A stretch of DNA of 22,019 bases, taken from a virus. The position numbers and the translations under genes are program-made. The stretch lies in IMG/VR virus record IMGVR_UViG_3300000116_000087, positions 12,091-34,109 of that record. The stretch is one strand, 5' to 3'. The notes below the pieces were generated by a model that worked only from the letters and a program-made list of their open reading frames with translations, had not been told where the DNA came from and made no database searches. Below, in pieces: positions 7,423 through 15,295 of the stretch (positions are counted from its first letter, which is position 1; each line of letters begins with the position of its first letter).

Positions 7423-7725
7423 CTACCATTTTTCGCGGTCAGCCCAGTATGCTGCAGACATTTTTCCTTTGGCAATATTTTTTCCATGTCGTGCTTTAAA
7501 AGAGGCACGTTTATTTTTCATCTTTTCTGACTCACCTGCTTTTGGTTTACCTGCTGTTTTAGCACCTTGCTCACCAAAACGAATTAGTTTTTCTTTGCCG
7601 CCTTCTTTTGCTAGGACCATATGCGATTTGTTGGGATGATTAGGAGTTCTCACAGGCTTATTAGGCTTTAGCGAGTCCTTTGCTTTCTTTGCTGCTGATG
7701 CTGCTTTTAATCTTTTGTTAGACAT
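7423..7725 (-). CDS. Small basic conserved phage protein
   Basis: A 100-residue, Lys-rich protein. The N-terminal 35 residues are Lys/Ala/Pro-rich and probably disordered. The rest is a compact motif set: MVLAKEGGKEKLIRFGEQGA, then FKARHGKNIAKGKMSAAYWA and a final DREKW. I associate this RFGxQG - FKARHxKNIxKGKxSAAYWA pattern with a small domain widespread in T4-like and cyanobacterial phages (DUF6321-like, from memory). Its function is unknown; the charge suggests nucleic-acid binding. The stop of the 953-residue gene lies two bases before ATG 7725, so the two are coupled. Confidence 0.8.
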   Translation of the reverse strand: MSNKRLKAASAAKKAKDSLKPNKPVRTPNHPNKSHMVLAKEGGKEKLIRFGEQGAKTAGKPKAGESEKMKNKRASFKARHGKNIAKGKMSAAYWADREKW

Positions 7726-7727
7726 AA

Positions 7728-10589
7728 TTAGAATCCGAAACCTGGTAAACCACCAAAGCCACCGCCTCCTCCTCCTAATAAATCTCCTCCGAAGTCGGAG
7801 GTGAAATCATCTAAGAAGTTTTGACCTGAAGTTGATTTCTTAGTTTTAATTGTAGTATTATTACCAAAATCTGCAAAACTATTAGGTGATTGTATCGAAG
7901 GTGTATCAAGAAAACTTCCGATAGAACTCAAGGCCGCTTCTGGACTTGAAGTATTTAAACCTCCTAATATGTCGAAATCTCCAAATTCAGCCTTTACTTC
8001 TTCTTTGCTTTGCCCTGGGAAAAAAGTATCATAAAACTCATTCTCTGTTCCTTTAAAACCTGCTTGTTGAAATATACCAAATAGACCTGCTCCTTCTCGT
8101 CCGCTTTCTTTATCTATTTCCCTTTCAATATAATCCACTCCAAGTGTTTCTTGACTAATTTCTTCACCTGCCTCTGCAAGTGCTTTAATCCTTTCTCTTA
8201 AAGTAGCAGCATCTTGACCTTGAATCGTACTGATAAGAATATTTTTAACTTCATCTAATTCTCCTTCTCCTCCTACAAGTCCGAGTTGCCTTCCAATTTC
8301 AGTGTTAGGGCCAACACCTGCATTATCTAAAACACCTTCAGCAAATTCATCGGGTGAAATAAAATTACCAAAGACACCGCCGCCTAGTACATCGCGTTCG
8401 TCAAGAAGACTAGGTATAAGCTCAAAATTTTTATACCTTTCAATACGATCCGGATCAATTGGATTATCAAAAGCAGCAAAGGTAATTGGAGCCCCGTCTA
8501 ATAAAATTTCATTTCCATCAATATCCCTTCCGCCTCTGGTAATGTCGTATAAAGTTCTTGCAAAAGGCTCCTTTGGAATATCGTAAATTAAATTACCTTT
8601 ATTGTCTTCAAAAGGTTGAGGGACAATACCTCGCACAAGAAGAGCATTAAGGTATTTAGGATCGCCTGACTTAGCCCGTTCAAATTGTTCTTTAAAAAAG
8701 TTTTTTTGAAACTCTAGCTTTCTTTCGTATCTTGAAGAATCGGCTGCTACTTGCTCTTTAACTGGACGATCAAAAAATGGATTTTCAAAAAATCTTGCAT
8801 CAAAATTTGCATCTAATCCATCTACTGGCTTTAAGGCATCTAAAAAAGTTTTAGTCTGATCCAATGCTAAAACCTGCAAAGCATTTTTAGTAGACTGCGT
8901 CTGAAACGGAGTTTGTAGTTCTTCATCAACATCGATAAAATTTATAAACTCATTGATTGATTTAGACGCGTTAAATCTTGGGCGTAGATAATCATTAATA
9001 AAATCACGAGCAAATTGAGAATCAATACCTTTGTAATTAAAATCAGGGTTATTTGGATTGTCTATAGCCTTAATTTCATTATCTATTTTTTTAATACGGT
9101 CAAACTTATCTATTTTTTTTCCCCCAGGAACAAATTCTCTACCTGATATAGTAAATAAAATATCTCTGCCGCCAGGTAGTTCTTTTAAATACTCCACTAG
9201 GTCATCTGTTTTCTCAAAGCCAGTTTCTCTCAAAAACTCTCTGGTAAATTCACCAGAATCTTTATCAAAAACTTCGCCTTTTTTTTCTAAGGCTTGTGAT
9301 CTAAACTCTTTTTTACTTCCATTTTTCGCATAAAAAGCTCTACCGAAATCAGCTTTTGATACTTGGCGGCCGTTTGCATTTGCTGATGAACCGAAGAAAC
9401 CTTGGTTGTTTGTTTTACTTACTACTTCTTCATAGGCTTCTAAAACTTTAGGATTACTCTCTACATAAGCAATATAATCTTCTGGTTTTGGTTGAGCATT
9501 TTCTAAAATATCTTTTTCTAACTCAAGATCTGCGAATTTTTTTTCATAATCTTTTGCGTATTTTTCAATCAGATCTTTTTCAAAAAAGTTTTGCCAATTA
9601 ACGATAGTGCTATTACCACCAAATTGTCCTAGAGCCCCTCCTAATGTTTTACTGATTTCATCTCTTACACCGGTTGGTAATAATCCTCCGGCATCGCCCA
9701 ACAAGTCATTTGCTGCGTTACTTCCAAAATTACTAAATTGAGAACCTAATAAATTATTTGTTATATCAAATTGCTGTTCTTCTCTTTTTGCACGCTCCAG
9801 TCTATTAATAGTAGTTCGTAAAACATCTTCTGAAAGCCGACCAAATTGTTTAGTTTGTAATAGACCTTCTTCACCTAGTGCCGTAGTTACACTGTCTTCA
9901 GCCAATTCGTCTTTTTTATCAGCTCTAAACAGATTAATTGTTTGTTGAGTAACGGCAGGACCACCTTCAAAACCTAGCGGGTTGTCACCAACAAATTTTC
10001 CTTTACTTGCAAAAGCATTTGGCTCGCGATTTTGCGTAGCTCCATTGAATTGATAATCTCCGGCAGCAAACGTGTTGATATCTGGGAAAGTACCCAGGAT
10101 ATCTAAATTACCTTCTTCAACTGCTCGTTCATATTCAGCTTTGACTTCTGGATACTTTTCTAAATAAAATACAGGGTCAAAAAAATTGTCGGCTGAAACA
10201 GGTCCTGATGTAAGAGATACAGGCGAGTATCCAGGAACTTGTCTTATGTCAAAAGGCTTGACAACAAACTCTTTATAAAAGTTATCATAAGATTTAAGCA
10301 ATGCATCTTTCTTTCCGTCAGATATTTTTAGATTATTAAGTAAAAAATTCTTTTTAGTAAGGTATTGATTTTGGGTATTTAAAGAAGTTCTAGCTTCTTG
10401 TACAACAAGATCTATCGCCGCATTAATTCTTCTTGCTACATTTAATTGTTTACCAGAATAATCGTTTTCATTAAGCCTATTAACAATAAATTTATCTTTT
10501 TTTGCATTGTACCTAAAAATCTCATCTGGCAGTTTTGCCTGATTCATTCCTCCCGTCTGTGTTTCTGGCTGTGTCTGTGTGCTATTCAT
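7728..10589 (-). CDS. Large structural-type protein, 953 residues
   Basis: The longest complete gene in the window, starting at ATG 10589 (MNSTQTQPETQTGG). It is rich in Phe, Asn, Asp and Glu with long charged helical stretches, and ends in a Gly-rich tail (LLGGGGGGFGGLPGFGF). Near residue 135 there is FFDPVFYLEKYPEVKAEYE, resembling the FDxxYYLxxNPDV repeat found in some secreted cyanobacterial and phage tail proteins. No enzymatic motif, membrane helix or signal peptide was seen. Large size, low Cys and position next to virion genes suggest a tail or internal virion component, but I do not recognise the family. Strongly AT-rich compared with the capsid genes. Confidence 0.7.
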   Translation of the reverse strand: MNSTQTQPETQTGGMNQAKLPDEIFRYNAKKDKFIVNRLNENDYSGKQLNVARRINAAIDLVVQEARTSLNTQNQYLTKKNFLLNNLKISDGKKDALLKSYDNFYKEFVVKPFDIRQVPGYSPVSLTSGPVSADNFFDPVFYLEKYPEVKAEYERAVEEGNLDILGTFPDINTFAAGDYQFNGATQNREPNAFASKGKFVGDNPLGFEGGPAVTQQTINLFRADKKDELAEDSVTTALGEEGLLQTKQFGRLSEDVLRTTINRLERAKREEQQFDITNNLLGSQFSNFGSNAANDLLGDAGGLLPTGVRDEISKTLGGALGQFGGNSTIVNWQNFFEKDLIEKYAKDYEKKFADLELEKDILENAQPKPEDYIAYVESNPKVLEAYEEVVSKTNNQGFFGSSANANGRQVSKADFGRAFYAKNGSKKEFRSQALEKKGEVFDKDSGEFTREFLRETGFEKTDDLVEYLKELPGGRDILFTISGREFVPGGKKIDKFDRIKKIDNEIKAIDNPNNPDFNYKGIDSQFARDFINDYLRPRFNASKSINEFINFIDVDEELQTPFQTQSTKNALQVLALDQTKTFLDALKPVDGLDANFDARFFENPFFDRPVKEQVAADSSRYERKLEFQKNFFKEQFERAKSGDPKYLNALLVRGIVPQPFEDNKGNLIYDIPKEPFARTLYDITRGGRDIDGNEILLDGAPITFAAFDNPIDPDRIERYKNFELIPSLLDERDVLGGGVFGNFISPDEFAEGVLDNAGVGPNTEIGRQLGLVGGEGELDEVKNILISTIQGQDAATLRERIKALAEAGEEISQETLGVDYIEREIDKESGREGAGLFGIFQQAGFKGTENEFYDTFFPGQSKEEVKAEFGDFDILGGLNTSSPEAALSSIGSFLDTPSIQSPNSFADFGNNTTIKTKKSTSGQNFLDDFTSDFGGDLLGGGGGGFGGLPGFGF

Positions 10590-10597
10590 TAAAAAAA

Positions 10598-10963
10598 CTA
10601 AGCTATTTTTAATTCTATAGGATGGTTTATAAGGGAATAAATGTCAATAGTCTCTTGGTTTACCCATCTTTTAATTTCAACCAAACGTTCCTTACAAAAA
10701 AATTCTTGCTTTGTATACCACTGTTCCATATCATGACTGGCCTTGTTAGAATTACACCTTTGACAAGAAGGAAGTAAATTGCAACGACTGCTGGGACCAG
10801 ACTTATATCGTGGGATTATGTGGTCAAGAGAAGTTGCGGAGGCACCGCAGTAAGCACATTTGTTATCCCACGCATCATATATTGATTCTCTAAAACGTCT
10901 CTTCGCTCGTTTAGGTGTTAACTCAATGAGAAGGGCAAGTGGATCCTGTTCATTGTTAAACAT
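10598..10963 (-). CDS. HNH endonuclease, CxxC zinc type
   Basis: A 121-residue HNH nuclease (PF01844 type). The core runs from about residue 28 to 85: YDAWDNKCAYCGASATSLDH has the first Cys pair and the catalytic His, IIPRYKSGPSSRCNLLPSC holds the Asn region, and CQRCNSNK has the second Cys pair. The two CxxC pairs would bind a structural zinc; DH is the metal/catalytic pair. Free-standing HNH genes of this kind act in phages as homing endonucleases or assist terminase. No intron core was seen around it. ATG 10963 follows AAGAGGC at close spacing. It ends eight bases before the 953-residue gene and diverges from the gene at 11072. Confidence 0.85.
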   Translation of the reverse strand: MFNNEQDPLALLIELTPKRAKRRFRESIYDAWDNKCAYCGASATSLDHIIPRYKSGPSSRCNLLPSCQRCNSNKASHDMEQWYTKQEFFCKERLVEIKRWVNQETIDIYSLINHPIELKIA

Positions 10964-10987
10964 GCCTCTTGAGCAGTTATCTTATTC

Positions 10988-11043
10988 TAAGTCGACTTAA
11001 TTCGTAAAATCGAATTTGACAAGCTTTAAAAAAACGATATCGT
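10988..11043. promoter_or_regulatory. Dyad-rich divergent promoter/operator region
   Basis: Between the divergent genes at 10963 and 11072 are three inverted repeats: TAAGTCGACTTA (10988-10999, perfect 12 bp), AATTCG/CGAATT with a 6-base gap (10999-11016), and ACGATATCGT (11034-11043, perfect 10 bp). A TTGACA at 11016-11021 is followed after 16 bases by TATCGT, a weak sigma70-type promoter for the plus-strand gene. The dyads are candidate operator sites for the adjacent excisionase-like protein; this is inference. Confidence 0.45.
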
Positions 11044-11071
11044 ACTTATGTACAACTGCTGCGGTCGCAGT

Positions 11072-11284
11072 ATGAAGAACTCTCAAACTTGGAAGACGGC
11101 GCAAAAAACCGTCAGTGAGCTTGGCATCGATAAGAAAACATTGTTTAAGTACAGAGACGACGGAACCTTGAAGCTTGGACCGCACTTCTTAGCTTTTTCT
11201 AACACTTACTCAAGGGACAGCTATCGCTGGAATGTGAATGCAGTTAAAAGGCAGCTAACAAGCAAGGGTTTGCTTGCAGCTTAA
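11072..11284 (+). CDS. Small excisionase-like DNA-binding protein
   Basis: A 70-residue protein (MKNSQTWKTAQKTVSELGID). Its TVSELGIDKKTLFKYRDDGT segment fits a MerR/Xis-type helix-turn-helix, followed by LGPHFLAFSNTYSRDSYRWN and AVKRQL, a wing-like region. ATG 11072 is preferred over ATG 11048 because the TTGACA-TATCGT promoter would start transcripts at about 11050. It is the only plus-strand gene in this stretch, and its last 30 bp overlap the convergent integrase-like gene. It may control that gene, the HNH gene, or itself through the dyads upstream. The fold is a motif-based inference. Confidence 0.65.
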   Translation: MKNSQTWKTAQKTVSELGIDKKTLFKYRDDGTLKLGPHFLAFSNTYSRDSYRWNVNAVKRQLTSKGLLAA

Positions 11285-11647
11285 ATAACAGCATTTTTTT
11301 CTATTTCTATGAGCCGCTATTAAAGTATCGACATTTAAATCGATCTTTCCGTTCTTTATAGCTCTTTCAAGTGATCTACAAAGAGTACTTAAACGGCCTT
11401 GAATATTTCTAGGCTGTTTTTTAAGTTCAAAAATTATTGCCCAATGAGGATGCATTGGTTTGATTGGTTTTTTCTTTCCTTGTAAAAGGACTGAGTTATC
11501 TGGACCCCAAGAAAAGTTTTTAAGCTGTGAAGGCTTTAAACCATAAGTAGCAATCATTCCATACAGCCACGCAAGGCTTTTGCTGCGTTCACCTCTATCT
11601 AAAGAAAAGAAATCATCAACTATGCGCTGATCTAGGGGTGCGCCCAT
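11255..11647 (-). CDS. Tyrosine-recombinase (integrase)-like fragment
   Basis: About 130 residues from ATG 11647; GTG 11659 would add four. The middle resembles the start of the catalytic domain of cyanobacterial tyrosine recombinases: SLAWLYGMIATYGLKPSQL, then VLLQGKKKPIKPMHPHW. In active enzymes the first box reads YGLRPxE with the catalytic Arg; here that position is Lys. The later His-x-x-Arg box and the nucleophilic Tyr are not present, since the protein ends in a Cys/Lys/Arg-rich tail (HRNRKKCCYLSCKQ). So it is either a remnant or a repurposed DNA-binding protein. It converges with the excisionase-like gene, with a 30-bp overlap. The similarity is from memory and moderate. Confidence 0.5.
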   Translation of the reverse strand: MGAPLDQRIVDDFFSLDRGERSKSLAWLYGMIATYGLKPSQLKNFSWGPDNSVLLQGKKKPIKPMHPHWAIIFELKKQPRNIQGRLSTLCRSLERAIKNGKIDLNVDTLIAAHRNRKKCCYLSCKQTLAC

Positions 11648-11707
11648 TGTAAAAACCACAGGGGAGTAAGTTTTTAAAAGCTTGCGTCTAGTTTAACCCC
11701 TAGTAAT

Positions 11708-11938
11708 TTATGCGGGGCCTCCGCCCGTTATAGTGGCTGCCCAAGCAGCCCCCATTGCACTGATGGTAGATGTTTCCCCTGAACCAAATGGTAGGTTGAC
11801 TGTATCTCCAGCGTGGTATCGAGAAGGATTACCTGAAAGTTTTACAGGACTTCTACCAAATTCTCTTTTACTTAGTTGAGTTTCTGAAAGATCAACTCTC
11901 GTTTGAATTATATCTCCAAATCCAGGTGTATTAGACAT
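11708..11938 (-). CDS. Small hypothetical virion-region protein
   Basis: A 76-residue protein starting at ATG 11938 (MSNTPGFGDIIQTRVDLSET), overlapping the end of the 529-residue gene by 8 bp. GGAGG lies 12 bases upstream inside that gene. An earlier in-frame start at 11989 would overlap further and is less likely. The sequence is polar with a Gly/Ala/Ser-rich end (SAMGAAWAATITGGGPA). There is no recognised family; co-expression with the upstream virion gene suggests a small structural or assembly role. About 60 bp without genes lie between it and the integrase-like gene. Confidence 0.7.
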   Translation of the reverse strand: MSNTPGFGDIIQTRVDLSETQLSKREFGRSPVKLSGNPSRYHAGDTVNLPFGSGETSTISAMGAAWAATITGGGPA

Positions 11939-13520
11939 TAGAAGGTCTGCCTCCTGAAGCAGGTACATAAGCTGAGCCGTCTTTATCATACATAGTAAAA
12001 CCTTCTATCTTAATAAAATCTGCAGGAATATTAAGCAATTTCTGCATCATGCTCACCATGATTGGACTTTGAATGTTTAAAGGAGGAACATCCATATATG
12101 ACAGGCCATACGTGGTTATATTTTCAAATGCTTTCTGTTGATCTCTGCGTGTATCATCAACTAATTTTTGTTCCCATGTTACCTGCTCACTGGTAAAGGC
12201 AGGGTAATCAGAAGGCTCAGGAGGAAATAAATCATCTGTATATTTCATAGCATAAATATGTTTGCAGTATCTATATTCATCTAACAAATGACTCCAAGTA
12301 TCTTGAACCTGTATTAGTTGATTAGGTTCTCCTGCAGCTGCAGGAGGAATTGTATCGTAATCACCATATTTAACCATGCCCTCACTACGAGGTGCAGGGG
12401 CATCAGGGTTTTTAGGTAGGTCAGTACCTCTTAAATAAACATTTCCAAAGTCGCTAAAAACACCAGGGAAATCACGGTTTGTGTTCGATGGCTTGTTATT
12501 TATACCCGCAGAATTTACTGACTGATTATAAGGCAACTCGTATCCAGAAGGAGCAACAATTGTTAGCGCTCTATCCTGTAAAGCTTCTTGCATAATTCTC
12601 TCATCAATTTCACCGGCTGTTGTTGTAACTTCATAACGCCCTGGTTTTAATGTTGCACATCTAGTTATAGGAAAGGTCGGACTTTTTCTCTTACCTAAAA
12701 ATGTAGAAACATAATAGTATTGTCTACGTGTAAAATCTTGACAACTACAAGCATATTTAGATCCGTTAATAAAAAATCTTCCTACCTGAGGAGATCTCTG
12801 TGAAGGTGTGATTAAGACACTGTCAAATGTAGATTCAATAGAACCTTGCTTACGTAAAATTAATACGCCATTGTACGGTTCGATTGAATCCAATACCGCC
12901 GCTGTATACCCATACTTTATTCCTGTATCTGGATCAATTGTTTCTTTTGTAATAGGAATACCCGCTTGCGTTAGAACTCTATCTTCTAAAACATCTCCGT
13001 TTAAAGGAGTTAAGTTAGGTTGATTGCCAGGGGTTTCTATGAAGAGCGGAGGAGGCAGCGGATTATTCGCATCCCATGTTCCGTTTAATTGCACACGCCA
13101 GAAATTTCCTGAATCAGTAACAGATGCGATAGATAATTCTGTATTATTTTGATCAACTAAATTGTCAAATCTAAGACTTCCTGCAAGGATAGATCCGCAC
13201 CAATGCATTCCCAACTCTTTGTTTTTAGTAGGAAATCCCCTAATCAGTCCTGCCATAAGTGGCGGATTATCGCCATTCTGTGTAGAACCGGAAGGAAGAG
13301 GTATTCGATAAGAGAAGGGATATTCAAATGCTGCATAAGCAAGATTAGAAGTTGCTAACTCGTAACCTCTTCTCCAGCGATTCCAAGACGCCTCTTTATT
13401 GCTTGAATAAAGTGAGTCTGCAACACTACCACCGAATTCGGAAACGATTGGAAAAGGACCTGCTTTTGCTTTACTTTGAGGTGGCTCCTTGAATCCAAAA
13501 GAATTGCCACGCGGTGACAT
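11931..13520 (-). CDS. Virion structural protein with a split SWIM-like zinc motif
   Basis: A 529-residue protein from ATG 13520 (MSPRGNSFGFKEPPQ). It is mostly Pro/Asn/Tyr-rich beta-type sequence like phage fibre or baseplate proteins. Around residue 257 is YACSCQDFTRRQYYYV and around 418 is YRYCKHIYAMKY. Together CxC...CxH, followed by a small hydrophobic segment, fits a SWIM-type zinc finger, normally a DNA- or protein-binding module with only a short gap between the halves; here about 160 residues lie between. The last ~80 residues are helical (QKLVDDTRRDQQKAFENITT). It sits in a minus-strand structural operon, two bases after the 261-residue gene. Probably a tail or baseplate component; exact role unknown. 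Confidence 0.7.
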   Translation of the reverse strand: MSPRGNSFGFKEPPQSKAKAGPFPIVSEFGGSVADSLYSSNKEASWNRWRRGYELATSNLAYAAFEYPFSYRIPLPSGSTQNGDNPPLMAGLIRGFPTKNKELGMHWCGSILAGSLRFDNLVDQNNTELSIASVTDSGNFWRVQLNGTWDANNPLPPPLFIETPGNQPNLTPLNGDVLEDRVLTQAGIPITKETIDPDTGIKYGYTAAVLDSIEPYNGVLILRKQGSIESTFDSVLITPSQRSPQVGRFFINGSKYACSCQDFTRRQYYYVSTFLGKRKSPTFPITRCATLKPGRYEVTTTAGEIDERIMQEALQDRALTIVAPSGYELPYNQSVNSAGINNKPSNTNRDFPGVFSDFGNVYLRGTDLPKNPDAPAPRSEGMVKYGDYDTIPPAAAGEPNQLIQVQDTWSHLLDEYRYCKHIYAMKYTDDLFPPEPSDYPAFTSEQVTWEQKLVDDTRRDQQKAFENITTYGLSYMDVPPLNIQSPIMVSMMQKLLNIPADFIKIEGFTMYDKDGSAYVPASGGRPSNV

Positions 13521-13522
13521 GG

Positions 13523-14308
13523 CTAGAAGAAACCGCCCTGAGCAATGACCGTAACTCCAGGAGTGTAGCCTGAAGGATACGTGTTAGTTGGTAAAACACC
13601 CGCGTACAAGCGATCACCTTTTTCTAAATAAATGCCTCGCGCACGAACAGGCGTACCGCCTGACAAACCACTTGTATCGCCTGCTGCGGGAACGGGAGCG
13701 CTTAGTTGAGGTAGAACATCCGTGCAGTCAACGTCTTGTGAACCAGAAGGTAAGTACTTAGTAAAGAGCACAGCATAGTCACCGCTAGCAGGAATAGGAT
13801 TAGTTGTTCCTCGAGTATGATAAAAGGTTATTGTTACACCGTATTGCGCATAAGTAAATTGTGACTCAAATGAAAATCCAGAAGCGATTAGTCCTGAATA
13901 ATTTAAAGCTGTATTAACTCCCGTTAAAGTTGTTGAGCCCGTATATGTGTAATAACCTTTACCTGAAAACGGTGCTCCTCCTCCTGTTAATACTCCTGTT
14001 TCTTGAATAAATACTGTATTACCGCTTTCTAAAATAATTTCCGTTCCTGATGTTGTCGTATTTACAGTGTAGTCAGGAGGAATTTGATAATCGCTTCTTA
14101 CAATCTTAACTGAATCCACAACCCCTCCACTGTTATTGTCGTCTGACAAAGCAGCATCCATATCGACAATCAATGCAGGCGCTTGGCCTCCTTGGACTTG
14201 TAACGTTTTATTAGCTGAGCTACCTGCAATTTGAGTAGTAAGTACTGAATGATCAATAAAAGGACGATCAATAAACAGGGGCTGCTTGTTGGTATTAGTT
14301 GAAGTCAC
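13523..14308 (-). CDS. Virion structural protein, beta-rich
   Basis: A 261-residue protein from GTG 14308; no better start was seen, and the upstream stretch is AT-rich without a Shine-Dalgarno. It has few charged residues and many Thr/Ser/Gly/Tyr, for example SGKGYYTYTGSTTLTG and FTYAQYGVTITFYHT, and ends in VRARGIYLEKGDRLYAGVL and VTVIAQGGFF. This composition is typical of phage tail or collar beta-sandwich proteins. No enzyme motif. It lies two bases upstream of the SWIM-motif protein and is probably produced with it. Confidence 0.7.
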   Translation of the reverse strand: MTSTNTNKQPLFIDRPFIDHSVLTTQIAGSSANKTLQVQGGQAPALIVDMDAALSDDNNSGGVVDSVKIVRSDYQIPPDYTVNTTTSGTEIILESGNTVFIQETGVLTGGGAPFSGKGYYTYTGSTTLTGVNTALNYSGLIASGFSFESQFTYAQYGVTITFYHTRGTTNPIPASGDYAVLFTKYLPSGSQDVDCTDVLPQLSAPVPAAGDTSGLSGGTPVRARGIYLEKGDRLYAGVLPTNTYPSGYTPGVTVIAQGGFF

Positions 14309-14342
14309 TTTATTTTACTGAATAATTTTTATTTTACCAGAG

Positions 14343-14645
14343 CTATACGCCCAAAAAACTATTGGCGCTAAATCCTGGTATGGTTCCGTTTACTAAAGGC
14401 TTGGGTAAAGTTTGAGAAATCTTTGCAGCGAATAACGCATTAGGATTACTACGTAAAGTTGCAAAAGTTTCAAAGGCCGTTGTATCCATTGGACCATCTC
14501 TCATTTCAGCAAGATCAAAATCCATGCGCAGTTGGTTTAAGGCATCAACCTTACTCATGGCATCCGTTCCATATCTACTTGCTTGAGACCTATAAACTTC
14601 TCCTGGCAAAAAATCCTGATCCATGTATTCATAAAAACTATTCAT
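14343..14645 (-). CDS. Small hypothetical virion-region protein
   Basis: A 100-residue protein (MNSFYEYMDQDFLPGEVYRS) whose ATG overlaps the stop of the transglycosylase-like gene by 4 bp, indicating translational coupling. The middle is probably helical (SKVDALNQLRMDFDLAEMRD) and the end hydrophobic and Pro/Gly-containing (IPGFSANSFLGV). No family recognised. Its coupling to a virion peptidoglycan enzyme suggests a partner or adaptor role. Confidence 0.7.
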   Translation of the reverse strand: MNSFYEYMDQDFLPGEVYRSQASRYGTDAMSKVDALNQLRMDFDLAEMRDGPMDTTAFETFATLRSNPNALFAAKISQTLPKPLVNGTIPGFSANSFLGV

Positions 14646-15295
14646 TGAAGAAAACCTCCTAGTGGATTTAATACATTATTAATAAGTTGTTCTTTCAAAC
14701 TATTTACAAATTGATCTCTTAAAGAGGTAGCTTTATTGTCAGTTTTACGATATTCAGCTGGATCATACCTTAGTTTAGATAACACTTGATCTACAGTCTG
14801 TCTTTGTGGCGCATTTGTACTCATCAATGATACATCTGTGTTAGAGCCATCAAACGGACCTAAAACTGTTTGGCTGTATTTATAAAGCTCTCCACCTGGT
14901 AAAAGACTAGCTGTTGTATTTGCGACAGTAGTATTGTTTGCGTCTGGCGCATTAATATTCGCATTTGGGTTGCCGCCAAGAATAGTTGCATAAGCTTTTT
15001 GTGGTCCCATACCAGTTTCAAAACCGCGCCCTCTCAGCCACCGTTCAACCGCAGGTAATTGTTCAGAAATTGTATAACTTTTTTTCTTGATTTTTTCAGG
15101 GTCTAAGCCAGCCTCTCGTCTCTCCGGTCCACCAAATTGTATTAAGCCGTAGTAATTGCCTCCAGCTCCGCCCCAGATGTTTGGGTTGAATGATGATTCT
15201 TTCGCAATAATAGCGCCAAAAGAATAAGGATCTAAGCCTAATCTATCGGCCGTTGCTTTAATAGCTGCTTTGTCTGCTGCACTTAAATTCGCCAT
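14642..15295 (-). CDS. Virion-associated lytic-transglycosylase-like protein
   Basis: Residues about 5-110 look like an SLT/lysozyme-fold domain: ADRLGLDPYSFGAIIAKESS with the probable catalytic Glu33, then NIWGGAGGNYYGLIQFGGPE, and a helical part SEQLPAVERWLRGRG with a later AYATILGGNPNA. Such domains cut peptidoglycan locally during DNA entry. A polar linker of about 80 residues follows. The C-terminus SLKEQLINNVLNPLGGFL closely resembles that of the M23-like protein at 16962-17711, suggesting a common attachment site. ATG 15295 overlaps the preceding stop (TAATG). Family assignment is by motif; the fine subgroup is unclear. Confidence 0.78.
   Translation of the reverse strand: MANLSAADKAAIKATADRLGLDPYSFGAIIAKESSFNPNIWGGAGGNYYGLIQFGGPERREAGLDPEKIKKKSYTISEQLPAVERWLRGRGFETGMGPQKAYATILGGNPNANINAPDANNTTVANTTASLLPGGELYKYSQTVLGPFDGSNTDVSLMSTNAPQRQTVDQVLSKLRYDPAEYRKTDNKATSLRDQFVNSLKEQLINNVLNPLGGFLQ

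Noticed and set aside
10598-11071. A second intron around the CxxC HNH gene
   Set aside because: No P4/P7-type core was found nearby and the flanking genes appear complete, so it is treated as a free-standing nuclease.
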